DNA from: Nocardioides sp. ChNu-153
Lineage (GTDB): Bacteria; Actinomycetota; Actinomycetes; Propionibacteriales; Nocardioidaceae
Length of the DNA stretch: 64,000 nucleotides
NCBI RefSeq assembly: GCF_030466625.1
Contig: NZ_JADEVT010000001.1
Coordinates: 496,001 to 560,000, forward strand
Reading direction: 5' to 3'
Made by a program: the position numbers and the translations under genes. Positions 50,707 to 59,559 of the stretch are shown here, piece after piece. The notes beneath the pieces are model-generated. The model did no database searches, was not told the origin of the DNA, and was given only the letters and a program-made list of their open reading frames with translations. Positions within the stretch are counted from its first letter, which is position 1. Each line of letters begins with the position of its first letter.

Positions 50707-53024
50707 GCGTGTTCACCGCCCCATCGTTCGCATCTCTGACTCCCGTAGTCACCGCGAGCGTCGAGGGGACTCCCCTCGCTGGCGAGGTGTCGTCCTGGCG
50801 GACGGTTCGGGAGCTCACGTCAGCCGCGCTCCCGGGGCAGCTGCGGGACCACTCGGGGCGAACCATCGGAAGCGGCTCGGTCACGATCCGCAACCCCGAC
50901 CCCGTCGCCAACACCCCTTGGTCCACGGGCTCCTCCCGCATGCCTGCGGGCGGCGAGGCGACACTGACCGCCGCAGACCCTGTCACCGGCGAGGAGTGGT
51001 CGCTGGGGTCGTGGATGGTCGGGCCCTCGTCAGGGTCACTGCTGTCCGCCGAGGTGGCGCTCGAACTGCGGGAGTCCCAGTTCCGGGGCCGTGGCGCTGG
51101 GCGGTCGGTGCGGAACCTGCTGCCCGCGATGTTCCCGTGGTGGTACTCGTACCCCGAGCACACCACGGACGCCTCGTGGGCGATCGACGTGCTCGCCCGC
51201 CAGATCGGGTTCTACTCCACCCCGGCACCGGTCGCGTCGTGCGTCGGGTCCGTGCCGATGAACGGCGGCATCTGGCAGGAGGTCTCCCCGGCCAGCCCGC
51301 TGATCATGGACGTCGAGAGCGGGTGGGGCTGGGGTGGCGTGCGCGGCGCGCTCGGCCCGGTCGGTGCGCACCGGCTGTACGGCTCGCTCGGGATCCGCGG
51401 CTACTACTACCGCTCGGGGGTCTACTTCCCCGCCCCGACGCGGCGACTGATGGACGACATCCCGCAGTTCCACACCCTCGACGTGGTGGGCACCGAGCTG
51501 ATCGAGGTCGGCATCGGCGCTGTCGGTCAGGCGCACGTCGAGATCCGCGCCGACGACGGTGTGCTCGCGGTGCGCGGCGGCACCTCGCGGCCGTGGGTGA
51601 CGGTGCCGTACACGCCCGGCCTTGACGCCACGTACCCGCACAGGGTGCAGGTCGAGATGCGCCGCGGCGGCACCCCGGACGAGCCGGGCGGCAACGTCGG
51701 CACGTTCGGCCCGGTGCGCGCCCGCATCCGCTCGGCGCACGACGCGCCCTGGTCGGAGTGGGCGATCGACCCGTGGGTCGGTCTGTCGCAGGGACTCGAG
51801 GACGTGCGGATCTCGGGCGGCGACGGGTCCTCGTTCTGCGGCTGGCAGATCACCACCGACACCGACCCTGCGCTGTGGGCGCCGCCGACCGCCGACATCG
51901 TCAAGCTGGGCGGCAACGTGCAGGCGCCGTACCTGCCTGCGACCACCGACCCCTGGTCGGGCATCCAGGAGTTCGCGGCGTCGTGGCTGGCCGCCGCGTG
52001 GCAGGACCGCCACGGCGTGCTGAAGGTCCGCGACCGGGCGTACCTCGCCGGCGGCGCCCCGGCGTCAGCGGTCGTGACGATCGACGTGGGGCAGCGGGTC
52101 GAAGACCTGCAGTGGACCCTCGACCCGGCCGACGAGGCCGACCGGCTGACGGTGACGTACTCCCCGGTCGACCCGGTCGTGCCGACCAACGACCCGGAGA
52201 CCGGCCACCGGGTGGCGCCGATCCTGTGGGAGGCGTCCGAGGCGCTCGAGCTCGCGCCCGGTGAACGGCGCGAGATCTACGCCGACGTCGACGAGCTCGG
52301 CCTCGACCTGGGCGGCGTCTACCAGCAGGCCGTCGGTACGCCGTGGGTGCAGCTGTATGACACCGCCAGCGACGACGCGGTCTACTCCACCTGGGCGGCG
52401 TCCCCGGTGCGCAGCGGTGCGGAGCCGAGCCCGGGCCCGGGGGCGCTCGCGATCTATGCCACGCGGGTGTCGGCGGGCCGGTTCAAAATCCTGGTCTTCA
52501 ACCAGACCCCGCTGGTGCTTTACACGGTCGACGGCGAGGGCCGTCCGCATCTGAAGCTGCGCGGAGAGGTGCGCTTCGATCAGGACCAGACCGCGACCGT
52601 TGAGCGCGGCGCGGGCGAGTACGACGCCGCACAGCCCCTGCCTGTCGACCTCGGCCGCCACGTCCAGCGGCCCGAGGACGCGGCGGCCGTGGCGGACTTC
52701 CTGTGGGCCCGCGCCCAGCAGCCCGGCTACCGGCTCAACAGCGTGCGGATCGTGCCCGACTGGTCGCGCGACATCGGCGACGTCGTCATGCTGCGCCACC
52801 CCCGCTCCGACCTGGCGCAGAAGGCGCTCGTCACCAAGGACGCCCGGCGCGGCCAGGCCGGCCAGGTCGAGCAGCACCTCGACCTCGTGGTGCTGCCGTG
52901 GACGTGGGCCGACTTCGCCGCCCAGAGCGAGCAGACCGACCGCACGTGGGGCGACTTCGCCGACGAGTGGGCGGGACGCACGTGGGGCGACTTCGCCGAC
53001 CGACCGATCGAGACAGGAGCGTGA
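50703..53024 (+). CDS. Tail-tip (Tal-like) protein with C-terminal TW-D-F-A repeats
   Basis: The protein has 773 residues. The N-terminal 160 residues resemble the tail hub (VTASVEGTPLAGEVSSWRTV, then GSVTIRNPDP), the middle is beta-rich and the segment VTIDVGQRVEDLQWTLDPAD, then ADRLTVTYSPVDP is typical of actinophage minor tail proteins. The C-terminal end carries TWADFAAQ, TWGDFADE and TWGDFADR, a short repeat seen at the tips of such proteins. TTG 50703 overlaps the upstream stop and has GGAGGTG nearby; GTG 50709 is an alternative start. Confidence 0.82.
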   Translation: MSVFTAPSFASLTPVVTASVEGTPLAGEVSSWRTVRELTSAALPGQLRDHSGRTIGSGSVTIRNPDPVANTPWSTGSSRMPAGGEATLTAADPVTGEEWSLGSWMVGPSSGSLLSAEVALELRESQFRGRGAGRSVRNLLPAMFPWWYSYPEHTTDASWAIDVLARQIGFYSTPAPVASCVGSVPMNGGIWQEVSPASPLIMDVESGWGWGGVRGALGPVGAHRLYGSLGIRGYYYRSGVYFPAPTRRLMDDIPQFHTLDVVGTELIEVGIGAVGQAHVEIRADDGVLAVRGGTSRPWVTVPYTPGLDATYPHRVQVEMRRGGTPDEPGGNVGTFGPVRARIRSAHDAPWSEWAIDPWVGLSQGLEDVRISGGDGSSFCGWQITTDTDPALWAPPTADIVKLGGNVQAPYLPATTDPWSGIQEFAASWLAAAWQDRHGVLKVRDRAYLAGGAPASAVVTIDVGQRVEDLQWTLDPADEADRLTVTYSPVDPVVPTNDPETGHRVAPILWEASEALELAPGERREIYADVDELGLDLGGVYQQAVGTPWVQLYDTASDDAVYSTWAASPVRSGAEPSPGPGALAIYATRVSAGRFKILVFNQTPLVLYTVDGEGRPHLKLRGEVRFDQDQTATVERGAGEYDAAQPLPVDLGRHVQRPEDAAAVADFLWARAQQPGYRLNSVRIVPDWSRDIGDVVMLRHPRSDLAQKALVTKDARRGQAGQVEQHLDLVVLPWTWADFAAQSEQTDRTWGDFADEWAGRTWGDFADRPIETGA

Positions 53025-53025
53025 C

Positions 53026-53448
53026 GTGCCGCTGACCGAGAACGGCATCTGGCACCCGGACGAGACCACGCCCGCTCGCGGGTGGCCGGACTTCAAGGAG
53101 CTGGCCGAGTCCGTCGACGAGGCGATCAGCCTCAGCACCAGCGACAACGGCTACGTCCGCGATCCGTTCGACGGGAACATCACCGTTCACCGGCAGGGCA
53201 AGATCGTGGTGCCGGTCGGGACGATGACCCTCCCCGACGAAGAGTGGACCGGGGCGGGATGGGTGCACGCCTTCTACGTCCCCGTGGGGTACGGCCCGGC
53301 GGGCACGTGGCTGCTCCCCTGGCAGCCGCTCAGCAGCGGCGTCATCTACCGGGTACGGGTCGACCCCGACCGGTCCGGGCACGTGCAGATGACCGGCCCC
53401 CACGAGGGCACCATGAGCCTCGCGCTCGGAACCTGGGTGACCCCGTGA
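53026..53448 (+). CDS. Minor tail protein (140 aa)
   Basis: Strand-rich, with [20 protein letters not shown] at the start, then [18 protein letters not shown] and [13 protein letters not shown] segments. These N-terminal residues are common in short actinophage tail-tip proteins. It ends VTP and overlaps the next gene by 4 bp. Receptor-binding or adaptor role inferred from position. Confidence 0.65.
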   Translation: MPLTENGIWHPDETTPARGWPDFKELAESVDEAISLSTSDNGYVRDPFDGNITVHRQGKIVVPVGTMTLPDEEWTGAGWVHAFYVPVGYGPAGTWLLPWQPLSSGVIYRVRVDPDRSGHVQMTGPHEGTMSLALGTWVTP

Positions 53449-53777
53449 GCACGGAGGCGCCGTCGAACGGCGAGCTGGTGCGTCGCTTCGAGGACGCGAC
53501 CACCCGCCTCACGAAGCAGCTCGAGGCGCTGACCACCGAGATCCGCGAGGACCGGGCCGAGGCCAGCCGCACCTACGTGCGGCGCGACGTCTACGACGCC
53601 GAGCGCCGCGCGGACGAGGCGGCCCGCAACGACGTCGCGAAGGACGTCAAGAAGCTCGAGGACAAGGACGCGGCGGCGACGGGCTTCAGGCGCCAGATGC
53701 TCGTCTCGGGCGCGGTCATGGTCATCAGCGTGCTGGTGAGCATCGTCCTCAACGTCGTCAACCTGCTCGCGAGGTGA
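53445..53777 (+). CDS. Coiled-coil membrane protein of the tail region (110 aa)
   Basis: A long charged helix ([20 protein letters not shown] to [14 protein letters not shown]) is followed by one C-terminal membrane segment ([20 protein letters not shown]). DUF2746-like proteins of actinophages share this form; they may act as spanin-like or holin-like lysis accessories. Its place between tail and fibre genes is usual. Overlaps both neighbours. Confidence 0.7.
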   Translation: MSTEAPSNGELVRRFEDATTRLTKQLEALTTEIREDRAEASRTYVRRDVYDAERRADEAARNDVAKDVKKLEDKDAAATGFRRQMLVSGAVMVISVLVSIVLNVVNLLAR

Positions 53778-53782
53778 GCCCG

Positions 53783-54463
53783 ATGAACGCACGCATCCCT
53801 GTCCCGTCTCCTCGTGTCGTCACCATCGCGTGCTGGACCGCGGCCGTCGTGCTCGCGGCGGTCCTCGCGTGGCTGGTGTGGCTCGCGGTCACGCTGGCGC
53901 ACGACGCCGAGCAGTTCGAGGACCGCGACCGCGAGTCGATGGCCGACCGCGCCGACCTGCGGCAGATCGTCGGCGACCAGGGCGAGGCGCTCGCCGAGGC
54001 GAACCGGCGGCTGCAGGCGGTCGGCCAGGAGCCCGTCGACGAGCCCGACACCGACGACCCGGCCGTTGCTCTGCCCGGCCTGCCGGGTCTGCTCGGCGCC
54101 CCGGGCGAGCCGGGCCGCGACGGCCAGGACGGGGCACCCGGGGAGGACGGCGCACCGGGTGCTGTCGGCGCGACCGGCGAGCCCGGCGCGGTCGGTGCCC
54201 CGGGCGTCGGGTCCACTGGCGAGACGGGCGCCACCGGACCGCAGGGCGAGCCCGGCCCCGCCGGTCCGCAGGGCGAGCCTGGCGTCCCGGGAGCGGCTGG
54301 CCCCCCGGGCCCCGTCGGCGCAGACGGGAACGGCGTCACGGCGGTCGACTGCACGGCCGGGACCGGCACCTTCGTCTTCACCTTCACCGACGGCACCACC
54401 CAGACCGTCACGTGCGGCCCCATCGAGGAGCCGACCGACCCCCCGAGCGAGGAGATCCCCTGA
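53783..54463 (+). CDS. Membrane-anchored collagen-like protein
   Basis: The protein has 226 residues from ATG 53783. A membrane segment (about 10-37) and a helical stalk precede an almost uninterrupted run of about 26 Gly-X-Y triplets ([16 protein letters not shown] and on to [10 protein letters not shown]). A short beta tail contains two cysteines ([20 protein letters not shown] and VTCGP). Collagen-like repeats are common in phage fibre and lysis regions; the N-terminal membrane anchor is unusual. AGGTGAG precedes the start; GTG 53774 is an alternative. Confidence 0.78.
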   Translation: MNARIPVPSPRVVTIACWTAAVVLAAVLAWLVWLAVTLAHDAEQFEDRDRESMADRADLRQIVGDQGEALAEANRRLQAVGQEPVDEPDTDDPAVALPGLPGLLGAPGEPGRDGQDGAPGEDGAPGAVGATGEPGAVGAPGVGSTGETGATGPQGEPGPAGPQGEPGVPGAAGPPGPVGADGNGVTAVDCTAGTGTFVFTFTDGTTQTVTCGPIEEPTDPPSEEIP

Positions 54464-55998
54464 TGGCTGAGCTGACTCTGGGCGGTGGCCCGTCCGACGT
54501 CCTCGTCGAGGTGCTGTCCGGCGCCGTGCGTGCGCGGGGGCCGGCGGTGTGCACGGTGTGGTCCGCGCCCACGGGCGGCACCCGGTACGACGTAGTGGTC
54601 GACGAGCAGTCTGTGCCGTCGTTCCGGATCGGCTCCACCGGACGCGTGCCGGTCTTCACCGTGACGACCGCGGGCGACGCGGTGGTCGAGGTGTGGCTGC
54701 AGGTCGCCGACGCGGCCGAGCGCTACCGCCTGTCGGTCACCCCGGGCCCTGCCGGCCAGCCGGGCGCACCGGGTGCGCCGGGTGGGTCGGACGCCGAGAC
54801 CGCCCAGCGGATCGAGTCCGGGCCGCTCACGCAGGCCGCGCTATCTGCCACCATGGAGCCGGTCATCGAGGAGGCGGTGCCGCCCCTCGCGCTCGGCGTG
54901 GTGCGCGCTGAGCGGACGAAGCCGATCGTGCTCGGCTTCGACGGCGACTCGCAGACCACGAGCGGTCACCAGCAGTGGGGCATGTCGATGCAGAACCAGG
55001 TGCTCCGCGGGCTCGGGTCGCAGGTCACCACCTTCAACGCCGCCGTCGGCGGGCAGGATCTCAACAACATGATCGGCCGGGGCGCGGCCTACGTCGACGT
55101 CCACTACGACGCCGACGCCGCCGACAACATCCTGGTCGCGTGGGCGGGCACGAACCAGATGGGCTCCACCCTCGAGGTCGTCCAGAGCCTCTACCAGCAG
55201 TACGTCGCCGCGCGCCGCGCCGCCGGGTGGAAGGTCGTCGTCGGCACGATGCTGCCCCGCTCCAACGCGGGCACCCCCGCCGACTACGAGACCAAGCGAC
55301 AGGCGTTCAACACCTGGCTGCGCAGCAACTGGATGACGTTCGCCGACGCCCTGGCCGACCTCGCCGCCGACTCCCGCATCGGCGACGCGGGCGACGAGAC
55401 GAACCTGACCTACTACCGCCCCGACCTCGTGCACATCAACAACACCGGCGCCATGGTCGTCGCACAGTACGTCCGCGGCGCACTCGCCACGCTCGGGCTC
55501 GGGTCGGTCACCCGGCCGCCCGAGTCAGTGTTCGTTCCGGCCACCAACCAGATGATCGCCGCCGGCACCCCTGCCGACGTGCTGCGCGGCTCGGCCGCCT
55601 GGTGCGCCTTCGACGGCGACGTCATCGAGACCGTCGCGGTGACCCAGAAGTTCCCCACCGGGCTCGGGCTCATGTACGTGGACTTCATCTGGCACGCCCC
55701 CACCGCCAGCGGCGGGAACGTCGTGTGGACCCTGAGCCTGCACGAGATCGACGCCGCCACCGGCAGCTACAACCCGGCGCCGTCGTTCTCCGCAAACGCG
55801 ACCGGGGCGGCCAGTGCGACGGCCAACAACATCGTCCGCACCCGCTGGGCCAGCAACTTCGCCGTCGACACGTCGCGCTTCCAGCACCTCCGCATCGGCC
55901 GCAACGCGACCCACGCCGCCGACACGCTCGCCGGGGACGCCTACCTGCTTGGCGTCATCTTCGTGCCGATCAACCCCCTGACCGGGGGAACGGCATAG
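54463..55998 (+). CDS. Tail fibre with SGNH/GDSL esterase domain
   Basis: The 511-residue protein starts with a beta-rich domain, a short Gly-X-Y segment (GPAGQPGAPGAPGG, about 90-105), then a helix. The SGNH hydrolase domain (about 145-355) has block I FDGDSQTTSG (Ser nucleophile), block II NAAVGGQDLNN (Gly), block III WAGTNQMG (Asn) and block V PDLVHINNTGA (Asp-His). A C-terminal beta domain of about 140 residues completes it. It likely de-esterifies a host glycan as the phage adsorbs. The gene overlaps the collagen-like gene by 1 bp. Confidence 0.85.
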   Translation: MAELTLGGGPSDVLVEVLSGAVRARGPAVCTVWSAPTGGTRYDVVVDEQSVPSFRIGSTGRVPVFTVTTAGDAVVEVWLQVADAAERYRLSVTPGPAGQPGAPGAPGGSDAETAQRIESGPLTQAALSATMEPVIEEAVPPLALGVVRAERTKPIVLGFDGDSQTTSGHQQWGMSMQNQVLRGLGSQVTTFNAAVGGQDLNNMIGRGAAYVDVHYDADAADNILVAWAGTNQMGSTLEVVQSLYQQYVAARRAAGWKVVVGTMLPRSNAGTPADYETKRQAFNTWLRSNWMTFADALADLAADSRIGDAGDETNLTYYRPDLVHINNTGAMVVAQYVRGALATLGLGSVTRPPESVFVPATNQMIAAGTPADVLRGSAAWCAFDGDVIETVAVTQKFPTGLGLMYVDFIWHAPTASGGNVVWTLSLHEIDAATGSYNPAPSFSANATGAASATANNIVRTRWASNFAVDTSRFQHLRIGRNATHAADTLAGDAYLLGVIFVPINPLTGGTA

Positions 55999-56006
55999 CT
56001 CACACG

Positions 56007-56192
56007 TCAGTTGCGGTAGTCGCGCGCGCGTTCTTCATTCGTGGCGCGAAGAACGGCGCTACCGAGCCAAGCCACAGCGATGATGGCCCCGATCATCAGC
56101 ATGAGCACGCCGACAGACGGGGCCACTGCCATGGCAGCGACACCACAGGTCAGGGCGGTGATGGTGACTGCTTCGTGCTGCTTCTGGGTCAT
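56007..56192 (-). CDS. Small membrane protein at the end of the conversion cassette (61 aa)
   Basis: Two hydrophobic segments (VTITALTCGVAAMAVAPSVG and LMLMIGAIIAVAWLGSAVL) with basic residues at the C-terminus. The ATG overlaps the polymerase stop (ATGA), so it is co-translated with it. Function unknown; a partner of the polymerase is possible. Confidence 0.6.
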   Translation of the reverse strand: MTQKQHEAVTITALTCGVAAMAVAPSVGVLMLMIGAIIAVAWLGSAVLRATNEERARDYRN

Positions 56193-57481
56193 CGAACCCT
56201 CTCACCTGGTTGATCGTTCGGCTGTCCCGTTCTGACGCTGCGCGGGCTCGCCGCGAACCCAGCGAGCAGGAAGACCAGGACGACGAAGTTGACGCTGCCG
56301 AGCGAGTTGTTGAAGACCGAGTCGACCATGAAGACCACCGTGGCTGCCAGCCCTCCGAGCGCGAAAGGCGACTGGGTGGTCCGATATTCGCGTAGAGCGA
56401 ATAGCAGCAGCGCCCCGGCCAGGATCAGGAACAGCACGGCACCCACGACGCCGTAGCGGAACCACTGCTGGAAGAAGTTGCTGTGCGCGTGCCCCAGCAC
56501 CAGCACGTCCGACGCCACCTGCGACTGCATTGCGGGTATCCACTCCGCGGCCCCGAGGCCGTCGATGGTGCGGCCTGCAGCGTTTGTCGCCTGCACAACG
56601 CCTTCCCAGAGTTCGGTGCGAGAGGACCGCGATCGGTCGCCAGCGTCGGTGGCGGACAGCGTTCGTTCCCAGGCGTCGGCGAAGAGCTGGGGAGCGAAGA
56701 TGACGGTCAGCGCGGCCAGCAGTGGGCCGAAGATCCAGATGGCGCCGATCCGACGCAATCGGGGCGAGACGGCGATCACGACAACGCTGACGAGCGCGAC
56801 AGCCAAGATTGCGGCTCGCGTCTCCGTAGCGACAATGACTCCCAGCGTGACTACGGCGATGAGTCCGCCGCGCACCCCGCGCGTGGTAAGGGCGAGGAAC
56901 ATGCCGAGCATGGCGGCGAAGGTGCCGAACGTCGTGGGTCCGGTGAACAGTCCGAAGGGTCGGACGTCGCCACTGAACGTGTAGTAGTGGAACCCGTTCT
57001 CGAAGGTGTAGCCAAGGGTCTGCAGTCGCGTGAAGCCACCCATCAGCTGGTACGCGGTGAGTGCGACAACGACTAGGAACGCGACACGCAGCCCCCGGAG
57101 AAGCGCCGGACGAAGGTTAGCTTGAGATCCCAAGTGGAACGCGGCCAGTCCCGCGATCAGGGCACCGATGTCGCCCACCACGAAGGTGGCATCTACGGAC
57201 TCTCCGTACGCCGTTGCGAGTGGGACTAGGCGGATGAGGGCCCATCCCGCTACGAGGACAAGAGCCACGCGCACGGTCGTACCGGAGGTGGTGTCGCGAC
57301 GGTGGGCCACTGCTAGGACGACCAGCAGCGCGGCCAAGGGCATCGCCAGAGAAAGCCGGCCGAGGCCGATCTCGAGCGGCACGACGGGGACGGCCGTCAG
57401 CGCGGCAGCAAGAGATAAGAGGGCCCCGCCCGGCCGGCGGCGCCGAGTGGCGCGTTCATCCGTTTCGGCTACCAGCGACAC
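56189..57481 (-). CDS. Wzy/WaaL-like O-antigen polymerase/ligase
   Basis: The 430-residue membrane protein has about ten to twelve spans, a large periplasmic-type loop between two of them and the segment GHAHSNFFQQWFRYGVVGAV, typical of the Wzy_C (O-antigen ligase) family with conserved His near the start of the loop's end. It could polymerise or attach glycan repeats on the host cell surface. The GTG at 57481 has TAGCAT 7 nt upstream (57494-57489). Base composition of this gene looks less GC-rich than its neighbours, suggesting recent acquisition. It lies on the strand opposite to phage late genes. Confidence 0.87.
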   Translation of the reverse strand: MSLVAETDERATRRRRPGGALLSLAAALTAVPVVPLEIGLGRLSLAMPLAALLVVLAVAHRRDTTSGTTVRVALVLVAGWALIRLVPLATAYGESVDATFVVGDIGALIAGLAAFHLGSQANLRPALLRGLRVAFLVVVALTAYQLMGGFTRLQTLGYTFENGFHYYTFSGDVRPFGLFTGPTTFGTFAAMLGMFLALTTRGVRGGLIAVVTLGVIVATETRAAILAVALVSVVVIAVSPRLRRIGAIWIFGPLLAALTVIFAPQLFADAWERTLSATDAGDRSRSSRTELWEGVVQATNAAGRTIDGLGAAEWIPAMQSQVASDVLVLGHAHSNFFQQWFRYGVVGAVLFLILAGALLLFALREYRTTQSPFALGGLAATVVFMVDSVFNNSLGSVNFVVLVFLLAGFAASPRSVRTGQPNDQPGERVR

Positions 57482-57488
57482 CCGCGCG

Positions 57489-57494
57489 ATGCTA
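57489..57494 (-). promoter_or_regulatory. Leaderless -10 box of the polymerase/ligase gene
   Basis: TAGCAT on the minus strand lies 7 nt before the GTG at 57481. Confidence 0.5.
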
Positions 57495-57563
57495 CGTCAC
57501 CTTGCACGACCTGACCTGCGAACGGTCGCGTCGCACCTCGCCGCCCTGCGCGGGTCCAGCCGG

Positions 57564-58247
57564 TCAGTCGGTGAGCGCTTCCTCTACGGCCTTGGCCACG
57601 AGTTCGGCCCCCTCAGGAGTCGGGTGGGTGCCGTCCACAGTGAGCCCCTGGCCTGAGACCGTGGCCGCCACTTCGACGAGGCGCGCGCCGGTGTCGGTGG
57701 CCAGCGCACGGATGCCGTCGTTCAGCGGTGCTGCGTCGGTCCCGTCCCATGCCGGCACCGTGCCGATCACGACGACGTCGGCGAGTCCCTGCGCGATGGT
57801 GACCATCTCGGCCAGGTTCGCGAGGGTCCGATCCGTTGGGACGCCGGTGCGTAAATCGTTGGTGCCCGCGATGATGACCACGGCGTCGGGGTCGGCGTCG
57901 CGGACCTCATCAAAGCGGGCGAGGATCTGCGCGCTGGTCTGGTTGGTGCCGCCAGCGTTGCGGCCATGGGCCAGCCCGGTGCCGTCGTCGCAGACGGCGT
58001 GCGCGTACCAGGACGACTCCCCGAGCACGCCGTACCCGCTCTCGGCCTGCGTGATTGAGTCGCCGATCCCGACAAGGCGCAGACCCTCGTCGGAGGCCGT
58101 TGCGCTCAGGCACTCGGCGTGGCGGTAGGAGTACACGGCCGCGCGCGCCGTGTCATTGGTGTAGGCAGCGACGCCCACGGCCAGAAATGCGACGCAACTG
58201 CCGGCCGCGATCAGTCGACGCCTCGAACCTCGAACATCCGCCCCCAC
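57564..58247 (-). CDS. Exported SGNH/GDSL esterase-like protein
   Basis: The 227-residue protein has an N-terminal membrane or signal segment (LIAAGSCVAFLAVGVAAYTN) and an SGNH domain: LVGIGDSITQ with the Ser, GRNAGGTNQT with the Gly, IIAGTNDLRTG with the Asn, and VDGTHPTPEG with Asp and His. In OafA-type enzymes an SGNH domain is often fused to the acyltransferase; here it is the separate next gene, 9 bp downstream, suggesting joint action outside the membrane in glycan O-acylation. TAGGGT (58259-58254), overlapping the upstream stop, is 6 nt before the GTG. Confidence 0.87.
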   Translation of the reverse strand: MGADVRGSRRRLIAAGSCVAFLAVGVAAYTNDTARAAVYSYRHAECLSATASDEGLRLVGIGDSITQAESGYGVLGESSWYAHAVCDDGTGLAHGRNAGGTNQTSAQILARFDEVRDADPDAVVIIAGTNDLRTGVPTDRTLANLAEMVTIAQGLADVVVIGTVPAWDGTDAAPLNDGIRALATDTGARLVEVAATVSGQGLTVDGTHPTPEGAELVAKAVEEALTD

Positions 58248-58253
58248 CCGCGC

Positions 58254-58259
58254 ACCCTA
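58254..58259 (-). promoter_or_regulatory. Leaderless -10 box of the SGNH gene
   Basis: TAGGGT on the minus strand overlaps the acyltransferase stop codon and ends 6 nt before the GTG at 58247. Confidence 0.45.
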
Positions 58260-59447
58260 GCCCGCCCTGCTCCCGCGCGGCGCCGTCTTCCTAGCAACCC
58301 TGCGGCGCACGGCCTTCGACCCGTTGTGCGCCGGCCGCTCGACCAACCGGTAGAAGGCGAGCGCGGCGACGAGCGACACCGCCAGCCCCAGAGGGATCGC
58401 GAACCAGAGCAGGTCGTCACCGAGGGCCCGCGCCAGCGCGACGAGGATCGGCTCGTGAACCAGGTACAGGCTGAACGAGACCATGCCGAGCCACGTCAGC
58501 GGCCGGGTCGAGAGCGCCCACCGCAGGGCCGGGCAGTAGAGCGCGGCGAGCACCAGGAGCGTGGCGCCACCCGTCGCCGCGGCGAGCTCGAGGGTGTCGC
58601 TCGAGCGGCCGGTCAGGCCCGGCAGGGTCCATCGGGCGGGCAGCGTCACCGCCACGACCACCGCAGCGGCTAGCCACACGCTCGCGGACAGCGCTCGCCG
58701 CTCGTTGAGGGCGTCGGCCAGCGCGCCCAGGCGCTCGGCGTTCGAGGCGAGCAGCGCACCCAGCAGGAACATGACCATGTAGCGCTCGCCGCCGACCGTC
58801 AGGACCATGACGCCCGCGAGCGCCGCCGCGCCGCCCACCCACAGCCAGCGAGGCGGGCGCGCCGGGCGAGCGAGCAGCACGAACAGCGGCAGCAGCAGGG
58901 AGAACCACACCTCCCACTGCAGCGACCACAGCGGAGTCACGAAGTGCCCCGGGTCGACGAGCAGGACGGCGTCGTCGACGAGCACCCCGAGGGACGGGTC
59001 GTGTGTCCGGCGCTGCAGCCACTCGGACGTCGCGTTGCCGTCGAACGGGGACAGCGCCCACGTCACCGCGAGCGCCAGAACCAGCGCCGCCCAGACCGGC
59101 ACGTACAGCCGCACGATGCGCGACGGGTAGTAGGCCGCCCAGTCGTAGCGGTCGGGCCCGGCGCGTAACACCTGCCACACCAGGACGTAGCCGCTGAGGA
59201 CGAAGAACACGTAGACCGCGGCGTTGCCATCCCACAGGGCGTGGAGCGGTGTTGTGGTGAACCACGCGACCGACGCGGGCGCAGTGGCGGCCCTGTCGAA
59301 GTGCAGCACCGCGATGGCCGGGACCAGTAGCGCGGCGTGGTGCAGCATCACCGCGATCGAGGCGGCGCCCCGGAGCCCGTCGAGCGATGCGAGTCGATGC
59401 GTCTTCGTCGCGCTCGACAGGTCCCGGGCGTGGGGGGCGACTGTCAC
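58257..59447 (-). CDS. Acyltransferase family 3 (OafA-like) membrane protein
   Basis: The 396-residue protein has about ten membrane segments. It starts RLASLDGLRGAASIAVMLHH, the AT3 signature with conserved Arg and catalytic His, and shows FFVLSGYVL, YPSRIVRLYVPVW and PLWSLQWEVWFSLLLPLFVL. These enzymes move acyl (often acetyl) groups across the membrane to sugars of capsule, O-antigen or wall polymers. I chose GTG 59447: TACGGT lies 6 nt upstream (59459-59454), and the extra upstream frame is not hydrophobic. First gene of the leftward cassette. Confidence 0.9.
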   Translation of the reverse strand: MTVAPHARDLSSATKTHRLASLDGLRGAASIAVMLHHAALLVPAIAVLHFDRAATAPASVAWFTTTPLHALWDGNAAVYVFFVLSGYVLVWQVLRAGPDRYDWAAYYPSRIVRLYVPVWAALVLALAVTWALSPFDGNATSEWLQRRTHDPSLGVLVDDAVLLVDPGHFVTPLWSLQWEVWFSLLLPLFVLLARPARPPRWLWVGGAAALAGVMVLTVGGERYMVMFLLGALLASNAERLGALADALNERRALSASVWLAAAVVVAVTLPARWTLPGLTGRSSDTLELAAATGGATLLVLAALYCPALRWALSTRPLTWLGMVSFSLYLVHEPILVALARALGDDLLWFAIPLGLAVSLVAALAFYRLVERPAHNGSKAVRRRVARKTAPRGSRAG

Positions 59448-59453
59448 CCGCGC

Positions 59454-59459
59454 ACCGTA
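59454..59459 (-). promoter_or_regulatory. Leaderless -10 box of the acyltransferase gene
   Basis: TACGGT on the minus strand lies 6 nt before the GTG at 59447, at the head of the leftward cassette. Confidence 0.5.
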
Positions 59460-59521
59460 GCCCGACACCCGGTCCCCGCGCCGCGCAATCTGCACGGTCA
59501 GTCCCGCACCACACCACCTCC

Positions 59522-59554
59522 ACGGCCGCCCGGCCAGCACGACCGGGCGGCCGT
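59522..59554 (-). terminator. Terminator of the 149-aa gene
   Basis: A perfect 12-bp stem ACGGCCGCCCGG (59522-59533) with CCGGGCGGCCGT (59543-59554) and a 9-nt loop lies just past the stop at 59560. It separates that gene from the conversion cassette. Confidence 0.75.
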
Positions 59555-59559
59555 TCCCG

